From contig NZ_JAFUMA010000018.1 of NCBI RefSeq assembly GCF_017483025.1, forward strand, positions 1-35,314: a DNA stretch of 35,314 bases, in the 5' to 3' direction. This stretch comes from Anaerotignum sp. Lineage in GTDB: Bacteria; Bacillota; Clostridia; Lachnospirales; Anaerotignaceae. Made by a program: the position numbers and the translations under genes. Shown here one piece after another: positions 13,979-21,042 of the stretch. Under the pieces are notes generated by a model. That model was not told the origin of the DNA and did no database searches. It saw only the letters and a list, made by a program, of their open reading frames with translations. Numbering within the stretch: position 1 is the first letter of the stretch; every line of letters begins with the position of its first letter.

Positions 13979-16057
13979 ATGGATTTTAAAATTAAGCATG
14001 AAATCAAAGGGAGACTCCGCGTGCACCTGATGCAGGATCGTATGACCTGCGGGGAAGCCGATGCCCTGTTATATTATCTGCACAATCTGCCCGGGGTAAC
14101 TCTGGCAAAGGTCTATGAAAAAACGGGAGATGCAGTGATTTGCTATAACTGCGAAAGAGACGACGTGATTCGCAGTCTGAAACGCTTTTGTTATGCGAAA
14201 GTGGAAGTGCCGGAAGCCCTTTGCGAACATTCCGGCAGGGAACTGAATGCCAAATATCAGGGAAAATTGATCCAGCAGACAGCCATCCATTTTGGCAAGA
14301 AGCTGTTTGTTCCCTATTCTGTGCGCGCGGTTCTTACGGCGTTGAAATCTGTGAAATATATTTACAGAGGATTCCATTGTCTGCTGCAGCGGAAAATGGA
14401 AGTAGCGGTATTGGATGCCATTGCCATTGGCGTTTCCGTTTTCCGTGGGGAAATGGATACGGCAAGCTCCGTCATGTACCTGCTGGGCATTGGGGAAACG
14501 CTGGAAGAATGGACCCATAAGAAATCCGTGGATGACCTGGCAAGAAGCATGTCTCTGAATGTAAGTAAAGTTTGGCTGCTGCAGGATGGGCAGGAAATTC
14601 TGGTTTCTGCCAGTGATATCGAAATCGGCGACAGCGTTGTTGTCCGCATGGGCAATGTCATTCCTTTCGATGGTATCATCCGCAGCGGGGAAACCATGAT
14701 CAATCAGGCTTCCATGACAGGAGAATCCATGCCTGTCAGAAAAGAAAGAGATGGCTATGTTTACGCAGGAACGGTAGTAGAAGAAGGTGAGATCATTTTG
14801 CAGGTAAAAGAAACCAGTGGTTCTACCCGTTTCGAAAAAATCGTTACCATGATCGAGGATTCCGAAAAACTGAAATCCGCAGTGGAAAGCCGCGCGGAGC
14901 ATCTGGCGGACAGATTGGTGCCTTATACGCTGATCGGTACAGGTCTGGTTTATGCCATCACAAGAAATGTAACAAAGGCACTGGCGGTGTTGATGGTAGA
15001 TTTCTCCTGTGCGTTGAAACTGGCAATGCCCATTTCCGTGCTTTCTGCTATTCGCGAAGCCAGCCTGCATAATATCACCGTAAAAGGCGGTAAATATCTG
15101 GAAGCGGTGGCAGAGGCCAAAACCATTGTATTCGATAAAACAGGTACGTTGACGAAGGCGCGACCTACGGTGCGGGAGGTTTATTCCTTCTGTGATAAGA
15201 GTGAGGACGAAATGCTCCGGATCGCTGCCTGTCTGGAGGAACACTTCCCCCATTCCATGGCGAAAGCGGTCGTGACAGCAGCCCTGGAAAAAGGTCTGGA
15301 ACATGAAGAAACCCACTCTAAGGTGGAATATATGGTTGCCCATGGCATTGCAACTACGATCGAAGACCAGAAAGTCATCATCGGCAGCTATCACTTTGTA
15401 TTCGAGGATGAAGGCTGTACCATCGATCCTTCCTATCAGGAAAAATTCGACACCCTGCCTACAGAATATTCCCGTCTTTATCTGGCAGTGAATTACAAGC
15501 TGGCAGCGGTTATCTGCATTGAAGATCCTCTGCGGGAAGAAGCAGTGGATGTCATCAAAAACCTGAAAACGGCAGGCTTTGAGAAAATCGTAATGATGAC
15601 GGGAGACAATAAGCATGCAGCTGCATCCATCGCGGCGCAGGTTGGCGTTGATGAATATTATTACGAAGTGCTGCCCGAGGATAAAGCGGAATTTATCCGG
15701 AAGGAAACGGAAAAAGGCAATAAAGTCATTATGATCGGCGATGGCATCAACGATTCTCCTGCACTGTCTGCGGCAGATGTAGGCATCGCCATCAGCGATG
15801 GTGCGGAAATTGCCCGTGAAATCGCAGATATCACCATTGCGGCAGATGATCTGAATGAGATCGTGAAGCTGAAACTTCTGAGCGATCTGTTGATGAAACG
15901 CATCCAGCAGAACTACCGCATGATCGTTGGCATCAATGCCAGCCTGATCGTACTGGGCGTGGCAGGTGTTCTGATGCCGACCACATCGGCAATGTTCCAT
16001 AATGCCTCTACCCTGGCCATCAGCCTGAAGGGCATGAGCAATCTGCTGGGAGAATAA
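13979..16057 (+). CDS. P1B-type heavy-metal-translocating ATPase with atypical SCA membrane motif
   Basis: Metal-exporting P-type ATPase, 692 aa. The catalytic motifs are intact: TGES (247-250), DKTGT with the phosphorylated Asp386, HFPHS (422-426, the P1B HP motif), MTGDN (540-544) and GDGINDSPA (588-596). The N-terminal 75 residues resemble an HMA fold but lack CxxC. The metal-selectivity position in the sixth membrane helix reads DFSCALKLAMP (341-351), a Ser-Cys-Ala instead of the common CPC, SPC or CPH. The last helix carries AMFHNASTLA (671-680). The metal therefore cannot be assigned; manganese, iron or zinc are all possible. It ends the island after the peptide and DUF6110-type genes and probably works with the upstream HMA protein. 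A bidirectional terminator follows. Confidence 0.92.
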   Translation: MDFKIKHEIKGRLRVHLMQDRMTCGEADALLYYLHNLPGVTLAKVYEKTGDAVICYNCERDDVIRSLKRFCYAKVEVPEALCEHSGRELNAKYQGKLIQQTAIHFGKKLFVPYSVRAVLTALKSVKYIYRGFHCLLQRKMEVAVLDAIAIGVSVFRGEMDTASSVMYLLGIGETLEEWTHKKSVDDLARSMSLNVSKVWLLQDGQEILVSASDIEIGDSVVVRMGNVIPFDGIIRSGETMINQASMTGESMPVRKERDGYVYAGTVVEEGEIILQVKETSGSTRFEKIVTMIEDSEKLKSAVESRAEHLADRLVPYTLIGTGLVYAITRNVTKALAVLMVDFSCALKLAMPISVLSAIREASLHNITVKGGKYLEAVAEAKTIVFDKTGTLTKARPTVREVYSFCDKSEDEMLRIAACLEEHFPHSMAKAVVTAALEKGLEHEETHSKVEYMVAHGIATTIEDQKVIIGSYHFVFEDEGCTIDPSYQEKFDTLPTEYSRLYLAVNYKLAAVICIEDPLREEAVDVIKNLKTAGFEKIVMMTGDNKHAAASIAAQVGVDEYYYEVLPEDKAEFIRKETEKGNKVIMIGDGINDSPALSAADVGIAISDGAEIAREIADITIAADDLNEIVKLKLLSDLLMKRIQQNYRMIVGINASLIVLGVAGVLMPTTSAMFHNASTLAISLKGMSNLLGE

Positions 16058-16070
16058 AAGAAATAAAAAA

Positions 16071-16095
16071 AGAGCATCGAGAGATGCTCTTTTTG
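16071..16095 (+). terminator. Bidirectional terminator between convergent genes
   Basis: AGAGCATC-GAGA-GATGCTCT flanked by A on the left and T on the right; it serves the ATPase gene and, on the other strand, the pyridoxamine-oxidase-like gene. Confidence 0.88.
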
Positions 16096-16100
16096 TTTGT

Positions 16101-16496
16101 TTAGAATCTGATTTCTTTAGGTACTTCTGTAAAAGAGGAAAATGTTGCAATTGCATCTTTGAAGTACAGTACTTCTGTGTTATCATCAGTAGCAGAATAC
16201 ATCTTTTTCAGAGCGGGGTAATTATCCAGCATGTGTTCTTTTGCTTCCACGCGGTCATCCCGTACCAGTGTACCTGCCACGCGGAGCCATTTCTGGCCGT
16301 CGAAAGCGCAGAGTTCCACTTTGGGATTGGCTGCGATCTGTTTGGAAACTTCTTTTACCTTGCCTGTCTGGATATACAGCTTATTCTCAAATAAATCGAT
16401 GGTGCCGAAGGGGCGTACACGGGGATGCCCGTTTGCTTCCGCCGTTGCCAGATAATAGGTACCGCATTTTTTCAAAAATTCATATACTTCCTGCAT
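16101..16496 (-). CDS. Pyridoxamine 5'-phosphate oxidase-fold flavoprotein
   Basis: A 131-residue protein with the split-barrel FMN-binding fold common to small PPOX-like proteins of anaerobes. Landmarks are FLKKCGTYYLATAEANGHPR (about 7-26), VRPFGTIDLFENKLYIQTG, PKVELCAFDGQKWLRVAGT and a short C-terminal strand FSSFTEVP. The start at 16496 is supported by AAGGAGGT; ten more codons upstream lack a ribosome site in the right place. True PdxH activity is unlikely at this size; such proteins usually bind FMN or related cofactors and reduce small molecules. It converges on the metal ATPase gene. Family confident, reaction unknown. Confidence 0.88.
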   Translation of the reverse strand: MQEVYEFLKKCGTYYLATAEANGHPRVRPFGTIDLFENKLYIQTGKVKEVSKQIAANPKVELCAFDGQKWLRVAGTLVRDDRVEAKEHMLDNYPALKKMYSATDDNTEVLYFKDAIATFSSFTEVPKEIRF

Positions 16497-16658
16497 AAGA
16501 TCGACCTCCTTCGTATTTATTTCCATTATAGCACGAAAAAGAGGCTCGGCAATGGTTGTTTTTCGCCGGAAGGAAAAGGGATATGGTGGATTTTCCTCTT
16601 AAAACAAGGTATAATCGAGATAATATGTATTGGAAAAACTGGGAATGGAGAGATACTT

Positions 16659-17600
16659 ATGGAATTAATGATTCAAATCGTAACATTGGTCATTGGCTTT
16701 GCAATGCTGGTGAAAGGTGCAGACTGGTTCGTAGAAGGTGCAGCCAGTATTGCAGATAAATTTGGTATTCCTCAGATTGTCATCGGGCTGACCATCGTAG
16801 CCATGGGCACAAGTGCGCCGGAAGCGGCGGTCAGCATTTCTGCGGCCCTGAAGGGCAGCGCGGAGATCACCATTGGCAACGTGGTGGGCAGTAATATTTT
16901 AAATATCCTCATCATCCTTGGGCTGACTTCTGCAATTTGTGCAGTAAAGGTCCAGAGAACGACCATTTTTTATGAGATTCCTATGGTTATTGGCATTACA
17001 GTGCTTCTGGCTGTAATGGGTTTGCAGAACAATGTGGTCAGCAGACTGGAAGGCATCATTCTGATGGCCTGTATGGTAGTTTATATGATGTATCTGCTGC
17101 GTCTGGCGAAGCGGGGAACTGTGGAGAATGAAGAACTGGAAGAATATGCGCAGAAAGCGCCCATGGGCAAGCTCATCTTTCTGGTTATCGCCGGCATTGT
17201 AGCCATCGTCTGGGGCAGCGATATTGCTGTAGATGCGGCAACTGCCATCGCCCGCATCTTTGGTATGAGCGAACGCTTCATCGGCTTGACCATCGTGGCT
17301 CTGGGTACATCCCTGCCGGAGCTGGTGACCAGCGTAACAGCGGCAAGAAAGGGCAATTCTGATATCGCCGTAGGCAATATCGTCGGCAGCAATCTGTTCA
17401 ATATCATGTTCGTTGTTGGCATCACAGCTATCATTACGCCTGTAGTGTATGACCCTGCTTTCCTGGTGGATAGCGTTGTAGCGGTTGCGGCGGCAGTTCT
17501 GCTGCTTCTGTGCGTATGCCGCAAGGAAGTGCTGAACCGCCTGCATGGGGCCATCATGCTGCTTTGCTATGGCGGTTACTTTGCTTATCTGATGCTTTGA
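16659..17600 (+). CDS. Calcium/sodium antiporter (YrbG-like, CaCA superfamily)
   Basis: Membrane cation exchanger, 313 aa and about ten helices, arranged as two inverted alpha repeats. Repeat 1 has GTSAPEAAVS and GNVVGSNILNILIILG; repeat 2 has GTSLPELVTSV and GNIVGSNLFNIMFVVG. The paired acidic GTSxPE and GSNxxN residues form the Ca2+/Na+ site. The start at 16659 follows ATGGAGAG; the long upstream in-frame extension lies antisense to the preceding gene and lacks coding character. TATAAT at about 16611 may be its -10 box, but no good -35 was found. A clear terminator follows, so it is a single-gene unit. Confidence 0.92.
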   Translation: MELMIQIVTLVIGFAMLVKGADWFVEGAASIADKFGIPQIVIGLTIVAMGTSAPEAAVSISAALKGSAEITIGNVVGSNILNILIILGLTSAICAVKVQRTTIFYEIPMVIGITVLLAVMGLQNNVVSRLEGIILMACMVVYMMYLLRLAKRGTVENEELEEYAQKAPMGKLIFLVIAGIVAIVWGSDIAVDAATAIARIFGMSERFIGLTIVALGTSLPELVTSVTAARKGNSDIAVGNIVGSNLFNIMFVVGITAIITPVVYDPAFLVDSVVAVAAAVLLLLCVCRKEVLNRLHGAIMLLCYGGYFAYLML

Positions 17601-17609
17601 TCAAAAGAA

Positions 17610-17638
17610 AGCTCTGAGAAATTCTCAGGGCTTTTTTT
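17610..17638 (+). terminator. Terminator after the antiporter gene
   Basis: AGCTCTGAG pairs with CTCAGGGCT (one G-T pair) around a five-base loop, followed by seven T. Confidence 0.9.
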
Positions 17639-17700
17639 ATAGCTGTTGCATGACTGCGTGGGACAAAGTTTCGTTTCCTGAAAAAAATTGCCCCAAAAGT

Positions 17701-17729
17701 TTGCATCTTTGTATAAATTCTGATACAAT
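17701..17729 (+). promoter_or_regulatory. Promoter of the ATP-grasp/esterase operon
   Basis: TTGCAT (17701-17706), 17 bases, TACAAT (17724-17729) preceded by TGA, an extended -10 form. It lies 33 bases before the ATP-grasp start. Confidence 0.68.
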
Positions 17730-17762
17730 CGTACCATGACATACAAGAGAGAAGGCGATTTT

Positions 17763-18959
17763 ATGAATTTTGTATTTTTATCACCTAATTTTCCCAAAAC
17801 GTATTATCATTTTACACAGGGCTTAAGAAACAACGGTGTGACAACACTGGGCATCGGCGATGAGCCCTACGATCAGCTGAGCCAGGAATGTCGTGATTCT
17901 CTGGTGGAATATTATAAGGTAAACAGCCTGGAAAACTACGACGAAGTATATAGAGCCATGGCGTTTTTTACATTCAAATACGGGCGCATCGACTGGCTGG
18001 AAAGCAACAATGAATACTGGCTGCTGCGGGATGCGCAGCTGAGGACGGATTTCAATATCAATACCGGCCTGAAAAACGATAGCATCGACGGCATCAAATA
18101 TAAGAGCAAAATGAAGGAATACTATGCCAAGGCAGGCGTTCCTACGGCAAGATATCATCTTGTGAACTCACTGGAAGAAGGTCTGGCGTTCGTAAAAGAA
18201 GCGGGCTATCCTGTTATCGTGAAGCCTGACAACGGCGTTGGCGCCGCGGCTACATATAAGCTGAAAAACGAAGAACAGCTGCGGGATTTCTATGCAAACC
18301 TGCCCGAAGTGCAGTATATCATGGAAGAATTCATCAATGGCTCTATCGTTTCCTATGATGGTATCTGCGATTCCAACAGAGACATCATCTTTGAAACCTG
18401 CCATTTCTTCACAGAGTCTGTTATGGATGTGGTAAACAAAGGGCTGGAGCTGTGCTATTATTCCAGAAAACAGATCCCCGCAGACCTGAAAGATGCCGGC
18501 AGAAGGACGATCAAGGCTTTCAACAGCAATTCCCGTTTCTTCCACTGTGAATTTTTCCTGCTGAATGAAGATAAAGCAGGCCTGGGCAAGAAGGGCGATG
18601 TATTTGGCCTGGAGGTAAACATGAGACCGCCCGGTGGCTATACGCCTGATATGATGAATTATGCCAACGATATTGATGTTTACCAGATTTGGGCAAATAT
18701 GGTATGCTATGACAAGGGCAATTTTGATGCAGAAAAAAGACCCTATGCTGCGGCATACGCTTCCCAGAGAAAGGGCAAGGCCTATGCCCATAGCCACGCT
18801 GATATCATCGCGAAATATGATGATTATATCGTGATGTATGAAGAAATGCCGGAGGTACTGGCAGGTGCCATGGGCGATTATGCTTATATGGCGAGATTTG
18901 AAACGGATGAAGAAATGTTTGCATTCTTGGATTTTGTAGTACAGAAAAAGGAAGGTTAA
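17763..18959 (+). CDS. ATP-grasp domain ligase of unknown substrate
   Basis: Predicted ATP-dependent carboxylate ligase, 398 aa. An N-terminal alpha/beta region (about 1-110; FLSPNFPKTYYHFTQGL) is followed by the ATP-grasp fold: the KMKEYYAKAGVPTARY lead-in (116-131), the nucleotide lysine segment YPVIVKPDNGVGAAAT (149-164), hinge IMEEFINGSIVSYDG (186-200), and Mg2+ ligands Glu263 (HCEFF) and Glu284/Asn286 (LEVNMRPPGG). This set is complete, so the enzyme should be active. It resembles carbamoyl-phosphate synthase-like or carnosine-synthase-like stand-alone ligases, which join an acid to an amine. The esterase gene starts five bases after its stop, pointing to a two-step pathway. Start ATG 17763 follows GAAGGCGA. 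The substrate cannot be inferred. Confidence 0.88.
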   Translation: MNFVFLSPNFPKTYYHFTQGLRNNGVTTLGIGDEPYDQLSQECRDSLVEYYKVNSLENYDEVYRAMAFFTFKYGRIDWLESNNEYWLLRDAQLRTDFNINTGLKNDSIDGIKYKSKMKEYYAKAGVPTARYHLVNSLEEGLAFVKEAGYPVIVKPDNGVGAAATYKLKNEEQLRDFYANLPEVQYIMEEFINGSIVSYDGICDSNRDIIFETCHFFTESVMDVVNKGLELCYYSRKQIPADLKDAGRRTIKAFNSNSRFFHCEFFLLNEDKAGLGKKGDVFGLEVNMRPPGGYTPDMMNYANDIDVYQIWANMVCYDKGNFDAEKRPYAAAYASQRKGKAYAHSHADIIAKYDDYIVMYEEMPEVLAGAMGDYAYMARFETDEEMFAFLDFVVQKKEG

Positions 18960-18964
18960 CTGTT

Positions 18965-19726
18965 ATGCATACTTGTTATTACAAAGAATATTCTTACAAT
19001 CTGAATCGTGATATGGAATTCAAGGTATATGGCCACGCGGGCCTGCCTATGGTGGTATTTCCCTGTCAGGATGGCAATTTCTATGATTTTGAGGACCGTG
19101 GTATGATCAATACCGTTGCAGATAAGCTGGAAAGCGGACAGCTGCAGCTGTTCTGCATTGGCTGTGTGGATCAGGAAACATGGAGTGCCAGCTGGGGCGA
19201 CCACCATGGCCGCATCATGTGGCATGAACAGTGGTTCAAATATATCTGCGATGAATTTATGCCCCGTCTGCATCAGATCCACGGCGAAACAGACCCCCAT
19301 TCCTATCATGGCCAGGTCATTCTGACCGGTGCCAGCATGGGCGGCTATCACGCAGTGAATTTCTATCTGAGAAGACCTGATATTTTCGGCGGCTGCCTGT
19401 CTCTGAGCGGCCTGTTCCATGCAGGCTATTTCTTCCAGGGCTACAATGATATTGATGTATATTATAATTCCCCCGTGGATTATCTGCCTCAGATGCCCTA
19501 TGATCACCCTCTGGTGGAACAGTTCCGTCAGGGTCGCATCATCATCTGCTGCGGTCAGGGCGCGTGGGAAGATGAAGCAAAGGTCGATGCCCGCATCCTG
19601 AAGGAACAGTTCGACCGTCTGGGCGTGCCTGCGTGGGTAGACCTTTGGGGCGAAGATGTGAACCACGACTGGCCCTGGTGGCTCATCCAGTTCCCTTATT
19701 TCGTAAATAAGCTGCTGGGCTATTGA
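18965..19726 (+). CDS. Putative alpha/beta-hydrolase esterase (esterase D/PF00756-like)
   Basis: A 253-residue hydrolase without signal peptide, so cytoplasmic. The nucleophile elbow GASMGG (122-127) gives Ser124, His234 in EDVNHDWPWW is the likely catalytic base, and an acidic residue near 202-203 may complete the triad. The N-terminus, MHTCYYKEYSYNLNRDMEFK, and the VFPCQDG loop (32-38) fit the oxyanion region of the esterase-D family. The ribosome site AAGGAAGG is inside the end of the ATP-grasp gene, five bases apart, so the two are translated together. Candidate roles are hydrolysing or transferring an ester linked to the ligase product. Function unknown beyond fold. Confidence 0.87.
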   Translation: MHTCYYKEYSYNLNRDMEFKVYGHAGLPMVVFPCQDGNFYDFEDRGMINTVADKLESGQLQLFCIGCVDQETWSASWGDHHGRIMWHEQWFKYICDEFMPRLHQIHGETDPHSYHGQVILTGASMGGYHAVNFYLRRPDIFGGCLSLSGLFHAGYFFQGYNDIDVYYNSPVDYLPQMPYDHPLVEQFRQGRIIICCGQGAWEDEAKVDARILKEQFDRLGVPAWVDLWGEDVNHDWPWWLIQFPYFVNKLLGY

Positions 19727-19739
19727 TGTAAAAACAGAC

Positions 19740-19768
19740 TTGCCTTTTTGGGAGGGCAGGTATATAAT
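19740..19768 (+). promoter_or_regulatory. Promoter of the thiS-remnant transcript
   Basis: TTGCCT (19740-19745), 17 bases, TATAAT (19763-19768), shortly before the TPP riboswitch. Confidence 0.68.
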
Positions 19769-19787
19769 GAATCTGCAAGTGAATAAA

Positions 19788-19882
19788 CAGCGGGGAGCTT
19801 GTGTGACAGGCTGAGAGGAAGGTATAAACCTTCGACCCATATACCTGATTTGGATAATGCCAACGTAGGGAAGCCTGGAAAC
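19788..19882 (+). promoter_or_regulatory. TPP riboswitch (THI element)
   Basis: The aptamer shows the conserved blocks in order: GGGGAGC (19792-19798), GGCTGAGAGG, CGACCC, CCTGATTTGGATAATGCC and GTAGGGAAG. An optional P3a-type stem AAGGTATAAACCTT is present. Binding of thiamine pyrophosphate would favour the terminator that follows and shut off the genes downstream, here only a broken thiS. Confidence 0.95.
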
Positions 19883-19892
19883 AAGACATTAC

Positions 19893-19932
19893 GAGGAAAT
19901 TACCAAATCAAGGTGATTTCCTCTTTTTTTTT
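19893..19932 (+). terminator. Expression-platform terminator of the TPP riboswitch
   Basis: GAGGAAAT pairs with ATTTCCTC, with an inner ACC/GGT pairing, followed by nine T. It ends the transcript when the aptamer is bound. Confidence 0.9.
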
Positions 19933-20016
19933 AAGTTTTCTGTGGTACAGGCACTGGATTTGATTGGTGCAGTGCTTGTACCGCAGGGAAAATTGCGGAG
20001 CAAAGGAGGTGATAGA

Positions 20017-20248
20017 ATGGTAAAGATCAATGGCGAATTCCTTGATATGGCAGGCAAAACTTTGGCAGAATATCTTTCAGCTACCCAGTATGACCCAAAA
20101 CGTATTGCGGTAGAAAAAACGGCGAAATCGTCCCCAAAGGGCAGCATAGTTGCTGTTTGCGGTCTTGGTGGGCGCAAAAGGTGCCTGCATCATGAGCGGG
20201 CTGATGCGATGTAAGGATGCAGACCGGTTTTTAAAGGCTTTGAAATAA
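20017..20248 (+). pseudogene. Broken thiS (sulfur carrier for thiazole synthesis) fused to the 3' end of another gene
   Basis: ATG 20017 with a perfect AAAGGAGGT begins a normal ThiS: MVKINGEFLDMAGKTLAEYL and then RIAVEK. At a run of six A (about 20112) the frame must shift by one base to continue as NGEIVPKGQHSCCL, as expected of ThiS. This then stops making sense near 20160, before the FVGGG tail needed for adenylation. A third frame continues as VLVGAKGACIMSGLMRCKDA and DRFLKALK to a stop at 20246-20248, which looks like the C-terminus of a ThiE/TenI-type protein. The best explanation is an internal deletion of a thiS...thiE-like operon plus a homopolymer slip. No ThiG, ThiH or ThiF gene is present in the window. 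Confidence 0.72.
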
Positions 20249-20363
20249 AAGCATGTTTGAGAAAAGTAAATAGTAGGTGAGTGTATTTCTGATCGGATCT
20301 TTTTTGGAAGGGACGGCCCGCAGCGGCGGGAGGATAGAAGGGGAGCGCCTTGTGTCCTGCAGA

Positions 20364-20485
20364 GATATAACAGCGATGGGAAGCCGTGTTCCGGCGTGAG
20401 AGGAAGCCATGAAGTTTCGACCGACAGTTCTGAATGGATCCCCGCAAGGGGGAAGTCTAACCTTCAGGGAGAGCGCTGTTATATC
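20364..20485 (+). promoter_or_regulatory. Atypical TPP-like riboswitch upstream of thiW
   Basis: A perfect 12-base closing stem, GATATAACAGCG (20364-20375) with CGCTGTTATATC (20474-20485), encloses a fold alignable with the TPP riboswitch 500 bases upstream. The two share GGGAAGC, GGC, TGAGAGGAAG, a nine-base loop of identical length, TTCGACC, and CTGA-TGGAT. The second half differs: where the standard aptamer has AATGCC, this one carries an extra hairpin CCCC-GCAA-GGGG, and the next stem is CTGAA/TTCAG. A leader for thiamine salvage genes is certain by position; whether the ligand is still TPP is open. There is no terminator, so control may be at translation. Confidence 0.6.
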
Positions 20486-20523
20486 CGTGGTTCTCTCTGA
20501 ATGATAAAAAGGAGTCTTGTAAT

Positions 20524-21024
20524 ATGAAAAATACGCAAACCAGAAAATTATGCTTCGCCGGCATCCTCTGCGCGGTGGCAGTGGTCGGCAGCTTATTCTA
20601 TATTCCCGTTTTCGGGAGCAAATGTGTACCCGTGCAGCATATGGTAAACATTTTATGTGCTGTTATTTTAGGGCCTTTTTACGGGGTGACCGTGGCATTT
20701 TGTGCCAGCGTCATCCGCAATCTTCTGGGCATCGGCAGTCTGATGGCCTTTCCCGGAAGCATGATCGGCGCGCTGCTTTGCGGCATTGCCTTTTGGAAAA
20801 CAAAAAATATCCCTCTGACATTGATTGCTGAAGTTTTTGGCACAGCGGTTCTGGGCGGTTTGTGTGCCTATCCTATTGCCATCCTCTTTATGGGGATGCA
20901 GGCTGGGGAGATCGCATTCTATGCCTATGTGGTGCCTTTCCTGATCTCTACGGCAGGCGGGGCCATCATTTCCGGTATTTTGCTGGGGACTTTGCGAAAA
21001 ACAGGCGTCATGGAAAAAGTTTGA
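20524..21024 (+). CDS. thiW: ThiW, thiazole-precursor transporter (ECF S-component)
   Basis: Substrate-binding membrane subunit of an energy-coupling-factor transporter, thought to import the thiazole moiety (HET). The 166 residues have five to six hydrophobic helices, beginning RKLCFAGILCAVAVVGSLFY, and contain VPVQHMVNILCAVILGPFYG and RNLLGIGSLMAFPGSMIGAL, which are ThiW signatures. Start ATG 20524 follows AAAAGGAG. The shared ECF energising module is not in the window. It heads an operon with thiM, thiE and thiD, fitting salvage of thiazole. Normal length. Confidence 0.93.
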   Translation: MKNTQTRKLCFAGILCAVAVVGSLFYIPVFGSKCVPVQHMVNILCAVILGPFYGVTVAFCASVIRNLLGIGSLMAFPGSMIGALLCGIAFWKTKNIPLTLIAEVFGTAVLGGLCAYPIAILFMGMQAGEIAFYAYVVPFLISTAGGAIISGILLGTLRKTGVMEKV

Positions 21025-21042
21025 TTGAAGGAGGAATTGGAT

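Noticed and set aside
14069..16186. Long minus-strand open frame (705 codons) opposite the metal ATPase
   Set aside because: It mirrors the ATPase codons, has no ribosome site or family motif, and its residue make-up (excess His, Arg, Phe) is what antisense reading of this gene gives.
16425..16658. Longer N-terminus of the antiporter
   Set aside because: It lies antisense to the pyridoxamine-oxidase-like gene and across its leader; the membrane protein starts cleanly at 16659.
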